A stretch of 64,000 bases of DNA from Sphingomonas sp. HDW15A (GCF_011301715.1 NZ_CP049870.1:1240001-1304000); one strand, 5' to 3'. Positions 8,556 to 18,292 are shown, counted from the stretch's first letter. Notes: generated by a model from the sequence alone, not told the origin. A program made the numbers and translations.

Positions 8556-8570
8556 GAACAAGTAGAGAAC
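8556..8570 (-). promoter_or_regulatory. LexA (SOS) box of recA
   Basis: Read on the recA strand this is GTTC-TCTACTT-GTTC, an exact match to the direct-repeat GTTC-N7-GTTC operator known for alphaproteobacterial LexA. It lies about 76 bases before the recA start. A further GTTC at 8547 makes GTTC-TCATA-GAAC with the first repeat. Confidence 0.85.
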
Positions 8571-8571
8571 G

Positions 8572-8955
8572 TCACTCCTTTTCCGGAGCGACCGCGGCGG
8601 CGCCCTCGATAACCGGTTTGATCCGGTCCAGGGTGTATGGCTTGTCGATCATCGGAACACCCGCGAACTCCTGCGGCGGCGGATCGACATGACCGCCGCT
8701 AGCAAGAATGAAGGGCACCGATCGCTCGCGCAGCGCCCGAGCGACGGGCCAGACGCTTTCACCCTTCAGGTTCACGTCAAGAATGGCGAGATCGAAAGGA
8801 TCGCCGTCAACAGCCTTAAGGGCTTCATCGACGCTTTCGCAGATCGCCGCGACCGAATGGCCGAGAGATTGCACGAAATCCTCGAGCATCATCGAAATGA
8901 GCGGCTCGTCCTCAACGATTAAAATGCATCGCGACACGGACATGACGCAACGCAT
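8572..8955 (-). CDS. Stand-alone response-regulator receiver protein
   Basis: About 124-127 residues, a single receiver domain and no output domain. ILIVEDEPLISMML holds the acidic pocket, LAILDVNL the phospho-acceptor Asp, ILASGG the conserved Ser/Thr position and DKPYTLDRI the conserved Lys. It resembles the CpdR/DivK-size single receivers and the FixJ-unlike LOV-associated receivers common in sphingomonads; the partner kinase is not shown. Start may be the ATG at 8955 or the one at 8943; neither has a clear ribosome site. It lies downstream of cckA, about 30 bases away, but nothing proves they work together. Confidence 0.8.
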   Translation of the reverse strand: MRCVMSVSRCILIVEDEPLISMMLEDFVQSLGHSVAAICESVDEALKAVDGDPFDLAILDVNLKGESVWPVARALRERSVPFILASGGHVDPPPQEFAGVPMIDKPYTLDRIKPVIEGAAAVAPEKE

Positions 8956-8984
8956 AGCAGCCGTTTCGGCGGTGAAAAGGCCTT

Positions 8985-11369
8985 TTATTCCGCGCCTTCC
9001 ACAATCAGCACGGCGCGAACCGCCTCTGCCAGTTCCTGCATCGAGAAAGGCTTTGGCAGGAAAGCGACGTGCTCGATGTCGATCGATTTGCGGAGTTGCT
9101 CTTCCGCGTAGCCCGACATGAACAGTATCGGCATGTCGGGATGGATCTTCCGTGCCTCGCGCACCATTGCCGGCCCATCCATCACTGGCATGACGACGTC
9201 ACTGATGAGAAGGTCAACTTGCTCTCCCCCACGAAGAATTTCGAGGGCATCTTCGCCGTTGCTGGCGGTCAATATGGTGTAGCCATGGCGGGCGAGCGCG
9301 CGTTCCGCCACGGTTCGCACCATCGGCTCGTCTTCGACCAGCAGAACCGTGCCAGTGCCCCACAACTCATTTTCCTGCGGCTTGGCGACAACTCGCGAAG
9401 CGGCGGCGCCCTGCTCGACCTCGTGCGCGGGAAGATAGATTGTAAAACGCGTGCCTTCGCCGACCCGTGAATCGGCGAAGATGAAACCGCCCGACTGTTT
9501 CACGATGCCGTAGACGGTCGACAGGCCGAGGCCCGTCCCCTTCCCGACTTCCTTGGTCGTGAAGAAAGGCTCAAACACCTTCCCCAGCACATTTGCCGGG
9601 ATCCCGGTCCCGGTGTCGGCGATCGAAAGCGCCACGTAATCGGCAATCGGCAGAATGTCCGAACCCAGGTCCGCGACCTGGTCGGCTCGCACCGAATAGG
9701 TCTGAATGGTTACCGTTCCGCCGCCCTTGGATTGCATGGCGTCGCGCGCATTGACGGCCAGGTTCACAATCACCTGTTCCAGCTGGCCCGGGTCGGCACG
9801 AACCGGGAAAAGGTCGCGGCCGTGCTTGACGACCAGCTGGACAGTTTCGCCGAGCAGTCGCTTCAGCAAGTGGGAGACCTCGCTCACCACGTCCGGAAGC
9901 TGCAGAAGCTGCGGGCGCAACGTCTGCTGGCGCGAGAATGCCAGGAGCTGACGCGTAAGCCCCGCCGCGCGGTTGGAATTGGACTTGATCTGCTGAAGAT
10001 CGTCGTAGTCGCTGTCGCCTGGCGCATGGCGCATCAGCATCAAGTCGCAATGGCCGATAATCGCCGTCAGGATGTTGTTGAAGTCGTGAGCGACACCTCC
10101 GGCAAGCTGGCCGACCGCCTGCATCTTTGTCGCCTGTGCGACCTGGCGCTTCAGCTTTGCCTCTTCGCTATTGTCCTTCAGAAGAAGGAGCACCGCGGCC
10201 TCGCCAAGCCCGCGAAGACCGGCAACCGTCAGGGCTACCGGTTCCTGCGGCTGGGCATTAAGCCGCACGGGAAGGTCGCGCGACATCGCCGGACCACGAG
10301 CTTGGCGGCGGACTGCGTCGGCCACCGCGGCCTTGTCTTCCTTGACGACCAGGTCGCCCGGATAAACCAGCGACTTGGCGTCAGCGATACCGCCGGCAGT
10401 CCGGAAAGCCTTGTTGGTCGTCAAGAACCGCCCGTCGCGGTCGACCAACGCCAGTCCCAGTGGAAGCAGGTCGAGCAGAGCCTGAACATTGGTGGAATCT
10501 GATTCAGGCAAAATTGCATTGTCGAACAGCAGCGCTAGTCCGGCCTTCCCGCCCTGAACTCGGTCCAATGGAACATGGACGAGCCTTAAAGGCATTCCGC
10601 CTTCGCCCTCCGCGATCAGCCGAAGCTGTTGCTCGTTGCCGGATATCAGTGTGTCGAGGGCGACAGCGCTTTCCGGCGATGTCCCTTTCAGCGCTCGATC
10701 TGCAAAAAGGCTGTTGCCGGCCAGAACGCGGCCTTCCGGGTCGATGGCCGCGGCGAGGATTCCGCTCCCCGCGAACATCGCGCCTTCGTCGCCGCGCACG
10801 CGTGAAATCAGGTCTTCAATCATCCCGCGGCGTCCGCGCCCGAACTGCCAGAGCAGCAGGTCACCCCCCGCCCCGACGCGTTCTATCCGCATCGGCAGGA
10901 CATCGTCGCTGAGATCGATTCCATCATCCTCGGCAACGCCATCCCGCCACGCCGCCGCGCGCAGGCTGGCCAGTGCGGCCCGACCCTCATCGTCCGAATT
11001 GATCCGGTCCGGGCGCTCGTCGCCAAATCGTTTGCGGTAGGCAGCGTTGGCACTGACGAGCCGCCCGCTCGCGTCGCTCAAGGCGACAGGATGGCTCGAC
11101 GTACCGAGCAGGGACGCGACTAGCGCATAGTCTGGCGCGGCAAGCGCCGGCGCGGCGAGCGGGGCGACCGTCGCTCGCCGCTCGATCACGAAGGCCGCGA
11201 CGAGCATTGCAACCATCCCAGCGACGAACAGCCCGGCGTAGATTGGTTCGCCCGCCCAGGTGAACAGCAGCGCACCGCTTGCCGCCGCTGCCGCCACCAA
11301 AGCCGGAACCAGCCAGGGCAAGCGGCCGGGCGCTTCGGATTCAAGCAGTGCGAGCTGCCGTTCGAGCAT
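8985..11369 (-). CDS. cckA: Hybrid histidine kinase CckA
   Basis: A 794-residue membrane kinase. Two transmembrane helices lie within residues 18-62, PAS-like regions follow (about 90-380), then the phospho-acceptor segment GGVAHDFNNIL with H428, the ATPase domain (NLAVNARDAM, DTGTGIP, GTGLGLSTVYG) and a C-terminal receiver with D724 in LLISDVVMPVMDGP. This order is that of CckA, the kinase/phosphatase that drives the ChpT-CtrA phosphorelay in alphaproteobacteria. In sphingomonads the relay mainly governs motility and development-like genes. Start ATG 11369; the M13 peptidase gene ends 17 bases upstream on the same strand. Confidence 0.9.
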   Translation of the reverse strand: MLERQLALLESEAPGRLPWLVPALVAAAAASGALLFTWAGEPIYAGLFVAGMVAMLVAAFVIERRATVAPLAAPALAAPDYALVASLLGTSSHPVALSDASGRLVSANAAYRKRFGDERPDRINSDDEGRAALASLRAAAWRDGVAEDDGIDLSDDVLPMRIERVGAGGDLLLWQFGRGRRGMIEDLISRVRGDEGAMFAGSGILAAAIDPEGRVLAGNSLFADRALKGTSPESAVALDTLISGNEQQLRLIAEGEGGMPLRLVHVPLDRVQGGKAGLALLFDNAILPESDSTNVQALLDLLPLGLALVDRDGRFLTTNKAFRTAGGIADAKSLVYPGDLVVKEDKAAVADAVRRQARGPAMSRDLPVRLNAQPQEPVALTVAGLRGLGEAAVLLLLKDNSEEAKLKRQVAQATKMQAVGQLAGGVAHDFNNILTAIIGHCDLMLMRHAPGDSDYDDLQQIKSNSNRAAGLTRQLLAFSRQQTLRPQLLQLPDVVSEVSHLLKRLLGETVQLVVKHGRDLFPVRADPGQLEQVIVNLAVNARDAMQSKGGGTVTIQTYSVRADQVADLGSDILPIADYVALSIADTGTGIPANVLGKVFEPFFTTKEVGKGTGLGLSTVYGIVKQSGGFIFADSRVGEGTRFTIYLPAHEVEQGAAASRVVAKPQENELWGTGTVLLVEDEPMVRTVAERALARHGYTILTASNGEDALEILRGGEQVDLLISDVVMPVMDGPAMVREARKIHPDMPILFMSGYAEEQLRKSIDIEHVAFLPKPFSMQELAEAVRAVLIVEGAE

Positions 11370-11386
11370 GGGCGTAGCGAGCCCTC

Positions 11387-13456
11387 CTACCAGATCCGAA
11401 CGCGTTGCTCCGGCGCCAGAAACAGTTTCTGGCCCGGCTGGACCTTGAAGGCATCATACCATTGGTCGAAGTTGCGCACGACCGCCACGCGCTGCTCGGA
11501 CGGCGAGTGCGGATCGGTGATCAGCCGCTGGCGCAAATTTGCCTCGCGATAATTGCGGCGCCACACCTGCGCCCAGCCGAGGTAGAAACGCTGATCGCCT
11601 GTCGTGCCGTCGATCACCGGCGGCTCGGCACCGTTGAGGGAGTGACGATAAGCGTCATAGGCGATGGTCACACCGGCAAGGTCACCGATGTTCTCGCCGA
11701 GCGTGAATGCGCCCTTCACCTTCATTCCGGGCAAGGGTTCATAGGCGTCATATTGCGCGACCAGCTCCTTCGTTAGGCGTTCAAAGGCCGCCACGTCCTC
11801 CTTCGTCCACCAATCGTTCAACCGGCCCTTTTCGTCATATTTGGCCCCCTGGTCGTCGAAATGATGGCTGATTTCATGACCGATTACTGCACCGATGCCG
11901 CCATAGTTGACCGCAGGATCGGCATGCGGATCGAAGAAGGGAGGCTGCAGGATGGCCGCGGGGAAAACGATCTCCTGCATGCCGAAGTTGGCGTATGCAT
12001 TGACCGTCATCGGGGTCATTCCCCACTCCCAACGGCGGATCGGCTGGCCAAGCTTCGAAACATTGTCGTTGTGCGCCCATTCCTGGGCGCGCCACGCATT
12101 GCCGAAGGCGTCGCCGGGGCGAATTTCGAGTGCCGAATAATCCTGCCAGCGCTCCGGATAGCCGATCTTCGTATTGAAGTTGGCGAGCTTGGCGCGAGCA
12201 CGGGCCTTGGTCTCCGGCTTCATCCAGGTAAGCCCGTCAATCCGCCGACCGAGTGCTGCGACGACGTTGCGGACGAGTTCGTCCATCGCGGCTTTGGTCT
12301 CGGGCGGATAGTGGCGCTCGACGTAGATCTTGCTGACATCGTCGGCCAAGGCGCTCGTGACGAAATTGACGCCGCGTTTCCAGCGCGCTTCCTGCTCGGG
12401 CGTTCCGGACAAGGCCGTGCCGTAGAACGCGAACACCTTCTCGTCGATCGTCTTTGGCAGCACCGCGCCGAAGCTGGAGATGCTTCGAACGGTCAGTTGA
12501 TCCTTAAGCACCTGAAGCGGGGTGGCTGCGATCAACTTGGCGATCCCCGTCACTGCGCTCGGCTGCGAGACGACCACCTCATTGAAGTCGACCCGGCTGT
12601 CGTTGAGATAGCGCTTGAAGTCGAAGCCCGGCGCTCGCGACTGCAATTGCGCAAGGGTCATGAGGTTGTAGGTCTTGGTCGAATCGCGGCTATCGACCTG
12701 GGTCCAGTGAACCCGTGCGACCTTGGTCTCGTAATCGAGGATTGCCTTTGCCCGGGCAGCCGCATTGGCGGTCCCCGCTTCCGTCAGGATGGATGTCAGC
12801 AGTTCCAGATACTGCGCCCGGGTGGCCGCGATCTTGGCGTCGTTGGACAGGTAGTAATCCCGATCGGGCATGCCGATGCCGCCCTGGAACATGATCGGCA
12901 CGTAGCGATCAGGCGACTTGTCGTCCTGGCCGACGAAGAAGGGAAATGGCGTGCCGATGCCGTAAATTCCCGCCTTGGCGAGAAGTGCGGGATAGCCGGC
13001 CTTCGACGTCAGGGCAGCAACCTCGTCGAGCCACGGCTTGATGGGCGAAAGGCCCTTGGCTTCGATCGATGCCGTGTCGAGAAAGGCCGTGTAGGCCGTC
13101 CCGATCTTGCTCGAGCTGTCCTTGGCAGCTTCCTCAACGATGACCTTGGTGCGCTCCTTCGACAGGTCGTCGAGCATCGTGAACATGCCATAGTTCGACT
13201 TGTCGGCTGGGATGGCGGTGTTCTTGGCCCAAGTGCCGTTCGCGAAGGCGTAGAAACTGTCGCCCGGAAGTACGGTGGTATCCATGCCGGCCTTGTCGAA
13301 CCCGTACGTCCCGATCTCGGGCTTCGGCGCGGGTGGGGGCGCGGCCTCTGCCGGCGCCGGGGGAGCCGCTTCGGCAACCGCGACCGGCGCGGTCTGAGAC
13401 GCGGAACAGGCCGCAAGTGCGCTTGCAAGCGCGAACAACGAAACCAACCTCTGCAT
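11387..13456 (-). CDS. M13 family metallopeptidase (neprilysin/PepO-like) lipoprotein
   Basis: A 689-residue zinc peptidase. A lipoprotein signal MQRLVSLFALASALAAC leads to a Pro/Ala-rich linker to residue 48, then the M13 N-terminal and catalytic domains. The zinc site is VIGHEISHHFDDQG with H527, E528 and H531; GENIGDLAGV supplies the third ligand, and NAYANFGMQEIVFPAAIL is the substrate-binding NAY motif. It should act in the periplasm, anchored to a membrane. Length and motifs are normal for bacterial members. Confidence 0.9.
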   Translation of the reverse strand: MQRLVSLFALASALAACSASQTAPVAVAEAAPPAPAEAAPPPAPKPEIGTYGFDKAGMDTTVLPGDSFYAFANGTWAKNTAIPADKSNYGMFTMLDDLSKERTKVIVEEAAKDSSSKIGTAYTAFLDTASIEAKGLSPIKPWLDEVAALTSKAGYPALLAKAGIYGIGTPFPFFVGQDDKSPDRYVPIMFQGGIGMPDRDYYLSNDAKIAATRAQYLELLTSILTEAGTANAAARAKAILDYETKVARVHWTQVDSRDSTKTYNLMTLAQLQSRAPGFDFKRYLNDSRVDFNEVVVSQPSAVTGIAKLIAATPLQVLKDQLTVRSISSFGAVLPKTIDEKVFAFYGTALSGTPEQEARWKRGVNFVTSALADDVSKIYVERHYPPETKAAMDELVRNVVAALGRRIDGLTWMKPETKARARAKLANFNTKIGYPERWQDYSALEIRPGDAFGNAWRAQEWAHNDNVSKLGQPIRRWEWGMTPMTVNAYANFGMQEIVFPAAILQPPFFDPHADPAVNYGGIGAVIGHEISHHFDDQGAKYDEKGRLNDWWTKEDVAAFERLTKELVAQYDAYEPLPGMKVKGAFTLGENIGDLAGVTIAYDAYRHSLNGAEPPVIDGTTGDQRFYLGWAQVWRRNYREANLRQRLITDPHSPSEQRVAVVRNFDQWYDAFKVQPGQKLFLAPEQRVRIW

Positions 13457-13559
13457 CGATTACTCTCCCATTCATCCCGAACGCCCGCCATCGGACAGAT
13501 GGCAGGGCGAACATCGCGGCTATCGATAGCCGGTCATGCGATTTCGGCAAACGGCAGAG

Positions 13560-14042
13560 TTACTTGTGGGCACGAAGGATGCGCTGCTGGTCGCGCTTCC
13601 AGTCCCGTTGTTTGATTGTCTCGCGCTTGTCGTGCGTTTTCTTGCCCCGGGCCAGTCCAAGCTCGACCTTCGCCTTGCCCTTGCCGTTGAAGTAAATGGA
13701 CAACGGGATGAGCGTCAGGCCCTGTCGCTGGATTGCACCGGTCAGCTTGTCGATCTGCCGCCGTTTCAACAGCAGGCGCCTGCGCCTGCGCGGGTCGTGG
13801 TTCATCCAGCTCCCTGACTTGTACTGGGGGATGGAGGCATTGATCAGATACACTTCCTCGCCGTCGACCGTCGCATAACTTTCCGCGATCGAGCCTTCGC
13901 CGATCCGAAGCGCTTTCACTTCCGTGCCCTGCAGCGAAATACCGGCCTCGAACCGTTCCTCGATGAAGTAATCGAAGCGCGCGCGCCGATTTTCGGCGAC
14001 CACTTTCGCCTTGTCGAATTCGTGAATGTCCGGGGATGCCAT
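13560..14042 (-). CDS. smpB: SsrA-binding protein SmpB
   Basis: A 160-residue partner of tmRNA in ribosome rescue. N-terminal [29 protein letters not shown], and the basic tail [14 protein letters not shown] are typical. It starts at ATG 14042, six bases after the dapA stop on the same strand, the common dapA-smpB order in alphaproteobacteria. No ssrA gene is seen nearby. Confidence 0.95.
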   Translation of the reverse strand: MASPDIHEFDKAKVVAENRRARFDYFIEERFEAGISLQGTEVKALRIGEGSIAESYATVDGEEVYLINASIPQYKSGSWMNHDPRRRRRLLLKRRQIDKLTGAIQRQGLTLIPLSIYFNGKGKAKVELGLARGKKTHDKRETIKQRDWKRDQQRILRAHK

Positions 14043-14048
14043 GACCGA

Positions 14049-14921
14049 TCAGATCAGTCCCGCATGGGCCAGCGCATCGTCGACAGCCTTCTTCGACGCC
14101 GAGGACGGCTCGGTCATCGGCGCCCGCAAGTCGACCGGGAAATCCGGCCGGACACAATTGAGCGCATATTTCGCCGGGCCGGGAGAAGCATCGCTGAACA
14201 GAGCTGCATGAAGCGGATAGAGGCGGTCCTGAAGCTCGAGTGCCTCACTCCAACGCCCCTCGCGAGTCGCCTCCTGAAACTGGCTGCACAGCTTCGGCGC
14301 TACGTTCGCGGTCACCGACACGCAACCGACCCCGCCCATGGCATTGAATCCCAGCGCCATGTCGTCGTTCCCGCTTAGCTGTAGGAATTGCTCGCCGCAC
14401 GCCAGACGCTGCGCCGAGATGCGCGCCAGATTTCCCGTGGCGTCCTTGACCCCAATCACGTTCGGAAGACGTGACAGCTTTGCCATGGTTTCGACGGCAA
14501 TGTCGGTAATCGTCCGTGCCGGCACATTGTACAGGACGATCGGGATCCCGACCTCCGCGACCGCTGAGAGGTGTCCGTAAATGCCGTCCTGATTAGGGCG
14601 ATTGTAATAGGGCGGTACGTGAAGCGCCGCGTCGGCGCCCACTTCCATCGCATTGCGCGTAAGCTCAACGGCATGAGCCGTATTGTTGGACCCGCATCCT
14701 GCAAGAACGGGGACTCGGCCCCGTGCCACCTCAACCGTGAGTGCGATCAATGCCTTGTGCTCGTCGGTCGTAAGGGTCGCGGATTCGCCTGTCGTTCCGC
14801 AGGGCACTAAGCCATTAGTGCCTTCGTCGATCTGCCATTCGACAAAATCACGGAATATCGCGTGATCGACTCGTCCTGCCGCAAATGGAGTCAGCAGGGC
14901 GGGAATCGAGCCGAAAAACAT
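14049..14921 (-). CDS. dapA: 4-hydroxy-tetrahydrodipicolinate synthase
   Basis: A 290-residue TIM-barrel aldolase that condenses pyruvate and aspartate semialdehyde, the first step to diaminopimelate and lysine. GTTGE at 42-46 gives the catalytic threonines, Y131 lies in VLYNVPART and the Schiff-base Lys is K159 in VIGVKDATGN. Length is normal and all catalytic residues are present. Confidence 0.95.
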   Translation of the reverse strand: MFFGSIPALLTPFAAGRVDHAIFRDFVEWQIDEGTNGLVPCGTTGESATLTTDEHKALIALTVEVARGRVPVLAGCGSNNTAHAVELTRNAMEVGADAALHVPPYYNRPNQDGIYGHLSAVAEVGIPIVLYNVPARTITDIAVETMAKLSRLPNVIGVKDATGNLARISAQRLACGEQFLQLSGNDDMALGFNAMGGVGCVSVTANVAPKLCSQFQEATREGRWSEALELQDRLYPLHAALFSDASPGPAKYALNCVRPDFPVDLRAPMTEPSSASKKAVDDALAHAGLI

Positions 14922-15006
14922 GCTTTTTCCTTCGCTTCAGGGTTCAACGCAAAATAATCGAGGGGAAATGGGGGTGCGTTCAGCGACTGATAAGAAGCAG
15001 GATAGC

Positions 15007-16967
15007 ATGATGTCCAGCATGCGAACCTCAGCGCTCCTGTTTCTAGCCTTCGCTTTTCCTTCCGTAACCGCGAGCGCGCAAACGGTCCCGCCGCCGGCAT
15101 CCTACCGCGCGGTCTCCGCTTCGGAAATCGGTTATGCGCTGAATGACTGGCGCCGGCTGCGCCAGAGCGATGGCTATGCCTTCGCGGATTTCGCCCGCTT
15201 TCTCAACGCCAATCCAGGCTGGCCGGAAGAGTCGCGGATGCGCCGCGCCGCCGAGAGGCAAATGCGCAGCGGCGAGCATGGCCCGACGGTAATCGCCTTC
15301 TTCCGTAGCCAGAAGCCGCGCACCGGCAATGGCTGGACCCGCTATGCCGAGGCGCTGTCCGCGGCCGGACGAACGAGCGAAGCGCTCACCGCCGCGCGGG
15401 AAGCCTGGGCATCGTCCGACCTCGCGGCAGCCGATGAAGCCGCGATCCGCGCGCGATTCCTTAGTAGTTTTACAATGGCGGACCATGACCGACGGGCCGA
15501 TTCCCTTCTGTTCGACAAGAACCCGGCTGGCGCCGCAGCCCTTCTAGGAAGCGTAAGTCCGGCGCGGCGGGCCGCGTTCCAGGCCCGTGTCGCCATGCAG
15601 ACCTCGGCCCCCAACTCCGACGCTCTTTACCGTGTCGTCGAGGGGCAGACCGCGACGGATGCGGGCCTGTTGATGGATCGCCTGCGCTTCCTGAAGGACA
15701 CGTACCGCAACGTCAGCGGAGCACGGGTCCTCGCCGCCCGTCCCCATCGTTTCGCAATTCGCCCGGCTGACGCGGAGCGCTGGTATGACATGCTGCTGGT
15801 GCTCGCCCGCGAAGCCTATAACGCCGGCGCCTGGCAGCAGGCCTACGCCATCGCCAGCCAGGCCGATGACGCCTTCGCGTCGGGCACGGACATCTCGGAC
15901 CAGAGTTACGCAATTCGCGACAATTACACCTCGCTCACATGGCTCGCCGGCCAGGCCGCGCTTACGGGGACCCGAAACTACAGCGCTGCCGCCAGCGAGT
16001 TCGCCAAATATGCCCGCGGCGGACGATCGTTGCAGGTAACCACCAAAGGCTATTACTGGGCCGGAAGAGCGATGGCGTATGCATCGCGCGGCGCCGACGC
16101 CAACCGCTACTTCCAGCAGGCTGCTGCCTATCCGGAGCTCTTCTACGGACAGCTCGCGCTTGAAAGGCTTGGACGACCGATTCCTCCCCCGGGGGACTTC
16201 CGACGATGCTGGTGACGCCCGCGCAGCGCGCAGCCTTCGCGGCAAACCGGCTTGCGAAAGCGCTAGAGGTGGTTTCGCAGCAAGGCCGGCGTGACGAGGC
16301 GACCTTGTTTACGAGGGCGCTGTCCGAGAGCTTGACAAATAACGCCGATCGAATCCTGGCAGTCGAACTTGGCCAGCGCCTGAATCGCCCCGATGTCGCC
16401 GTGTGGGTCGCGCGTTCTGCCCGCAACGACGGTTCGCCATTCTATTACCGGCCCGCATTCCCGACGCATTATGCGAGCGTCCCGTCGGGCCGCGTCTGGT
16501 CGCTTGTTCACGGGATAACGCGCCAGGAAAGCTCGTTCGACCGCTCGGTCGTCAGTCACGCCGGCGCTCGCGGAATGATGCAGCTGATGCCAGGAACGGC
16601 GGACGAGGAAGCGCGCAAGGCGGGCATGGGCTACAGCCTCGGCCGCCTGACCAGCGATCCCAATTACAATGTCGCGCTCGGGACCAACCATGCCCGCCGG
16701 CTCCTGGGCCGTTATGACGGCAATTATGTCCTCGCGGTCGCCGCCTACAACGCCGGGCCGGGCAACGTGAACAAGTGGATCGCGCGCTATGGCGATCCAC
16801 GCCGCGGCAATGTCGACGTGCTTCGCTGGATCGAGCAGATCCCCTTCATGGAGACGCGTGGCTACGTCCAGCGCGTGCTGGAGAACAGCGCCGTGTACGA
16901 CCAGATGAATTCGAGCACCCAGAATGCGAACCTCTCCCATTTCCTCGGCAAGTCGCGGCCGGGCTGA
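15007..16967 (+). CDS. slt: Soluble lytic murein transglycosylase, one frameshift in this sequence
   Basis: With one base restored this is a protein of about 653 residues. It begins with a signal peptide (MMSSMRTSALLFLAFAFPSVTASAQ), continues with a helical superhelix domain, and ends with a lysozyme-like SLT domain: RQESSFDRSVVSHAGARG with the catalytic Glu, MMQLMPGTA and VAAYNAGPGNVNKW. It cleaves peptidoglycan to 1,6-anhydro-muropeptides in the periplasm. The frame breaks between the CCCCCGGGGG run at 16187-16196 and 16201; one extra C or G joins both halves. Start ATG 15007 with AGCAGGA upstream; the stop overlaps the greB start. Confidence 0.88.
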
Positions 16968-17458
16968 TGACGGCACACAAGCCGGACCGGTTCATTACGC
17001 CCCAGGGCTTCGAGCGAATTCGCGCCGAATATGAGGAGCTTTTCGGGAATGAGCGGCCGAAACTGACCGAAACGATTTCCTGGGCCGCTGCCAATGGCGA
17101 CCGCTCGGAGAACGGCGACTACATTTACGGGCGCAAGCGGCTTCGGGAAATTGACCGCCGGCTTGGCTATTTGTCGAAGGTCATGAAACAGGCGAAGGTC
17201 GTCGATCCGGCAAGCCAGCCGGACCGGGACCAGGTGCGGTTCGGCGCGACCGTCGCGCTTGCCGACGAGGACGACAATGAGCGCGTTCTGACCATCGTCG
17301 GCGACGATGAGGCCGATGCGACCAACGGCCGGATCGGGTGGAGCGCTCCCATGGCTCGCGCACTTCGCGGCGCACGGATCGGGGATGAAAGGGTGGTCAC
17401 GCTCCCTTCCGGCGAGAAATCCTATGAAATCCGGGAAATTCGTTACCCCGAGGCTTGA
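16967..17458 (+). CDS. greB: Transcription elongation factor GreB
   Basis: A 163-residue GreA/GreB family factor that enters the RNA polymerase secondary channel and stimulates cleavage of backtracked RNA. N-terminal coiled coil has SWAAANGDRSENGDYIYGRK, where the acidic tip (D, E, D) sits, and RLREIDRRLGYL; the C-terminal FKBP-like domain contains GATVALADEDD and GWSAPMARALRGARIGDE. The YGRKRLREIDRRL form is GreB-like rather than GreA-like. The ATG at 16967 overlaps the slt stop. Confidence 0.88.
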   Translation: MTAHKPDRFITPQGFERIRAEYEELFGNERPKLTETISWAAANGDRSENGDYIYGRKRLREIDRRLGYLSKVMKQAKVVDPASQPDRDQVRFGATVALADEDDNERVLTIVGDDEADATNGRIGWSAPMARALRGARIGDERVVTLPSGEKSYEIREIRYPEA

Positions 17459-18241
17459 TCAGGCCGGCTTCATTCGCGCAGGGCGGCGGGCCGGCCGATC
17501 GGGGACGGATCCCGCTGTCGTCAATTCCTTGGGAAAGGCCTTGCCCATTGCGTCGGCGACGGCGGTTAGGGCGGAAATCATCGCCGGGGCTGGCTGGTCC
17601 GCGTCGACGACGGTCCATGGCGACCAGCGAAGATTGTTTTGTGCCAGCATCTGCGTAAGCGCGTCGTCGTAAGCAGCACGAAGTGCACTGGTTTTGAACT
17701 CTGCCGCGCTGTCCGTCACGATCGCTCGGTCGTCTTGCGCTCGCTCCGCAAGGCGACGGACACGGACCCCCTCTGTCACGTGGAAAAAGAGCTTGACGAT
17801 CAGTGTTCCGTAATCGCGTTGCTGAGCTTCGAACTCGTTGATTTCGTCATAAGCCCTGATCCACTCGCCCGGCTCCGCCAGGCCCAGCACCCGTTCTTCG
17901 AGCACGCGCCGGTACCAGCTATTGAAGTACAGCGCCGTACATCCCTTCGACGGCAGGTCTGTCCAGAAACGGGCGAGCCAATGGCCTTCGCTGGAGCGGC
18001 GCCGATCGGGCGTTACGGTCAGGGTTTTGAAGAAGCGAGGATCGAGCGCTGCTGCCAGTTGCCGGATGACCGCAGTCTTCAGGCTGCCTTCGAGCCCCTC
18101 GAGGACGATGATCGCCCGGCCGCCCCGTGAGACCTGTGAAACCTGGGCGACGCCGATCCTCTCGCGCAGCGCAGCCAGGGCTGCGTCTGTTTCCGGGGAA
18201 GTGCGGTCCCCCTGCCCAATTTCACCCGGATCAATCGACAC
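17459..18241 (-). CDS. PPK2-like protein with altered nucleotide-binding motifs
   Basis: A 260-residue protein whose layout follows polyphosphate kinase 2 (RAIIVLEGLEG..., then DPRFFKTLTVTP, EGHWLARFWTDLP, SWYRRVLEERVLG, YDEINEFEAQQRDYGTLIVKLFFHV). The P-loop is abnormal: residues 49-56 read GLEGSLKT where active PPK2 enzymes have a GxxxxGK form, so the last Gly is Leu. The Walker B-like FDRSWY is YFNSWY here, losing the Asp. It may bind nucleotide weakly, or have turned to another role. Start GTG 18241, with no strong ribosome site. It lies alone, convergent with greB. The family is likely; the activity is doubtful. Confidence 0.7.
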   Translation of the reverse strand: MSIDPGEIGQGDRTSPETDAALAALRERIGVAQVSQVSRGGRAIIVLEGLEGSLKTAVIRQLAAALDPRFFKTLTVTPDRRRSSEGHWLARFWTDLPSKGCTALYFNSWYRRVLEERVLGLAEPGEWIRAYDEINEFEAQQRDYGTLIVKLFFHVTEGVRVRRLAERAQDDRAIVTDSAAEFKTSALRAAYDDALTQMLAQNNLRWSPWTVVDADQPAPAMISALTAVADAMGKAFPKELTTAGSVPDRPARRPARMKPA

Positions 18242-18251
18242 GAGAGCTTGA

Positions 18252-18267
18252 CTAACGGAAAGTTAAC
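18252..18267 (-). promoter_or_regulatory. Possible CtrA-type site in front of the PPK2-like gene
   Basis: CTAA-CGGAAAG-TTAAC resembles the CtrA consensus TTAA-N7-TTAA with one mismatch and the right seven-base spacing. It lies 11-26 bases before the GTG start. A short motif like this can arise by chance. Confidence 0.25.
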
Positions 18268-18292
18268 CGCCTCACAATTGGCCGCTGCAGTA

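Noticed and set aside
11861-13615. Long plus-strand open frame across the M13 peptidase
   Set aside because: Antisense shadow of a gene with an intact zinc motif.
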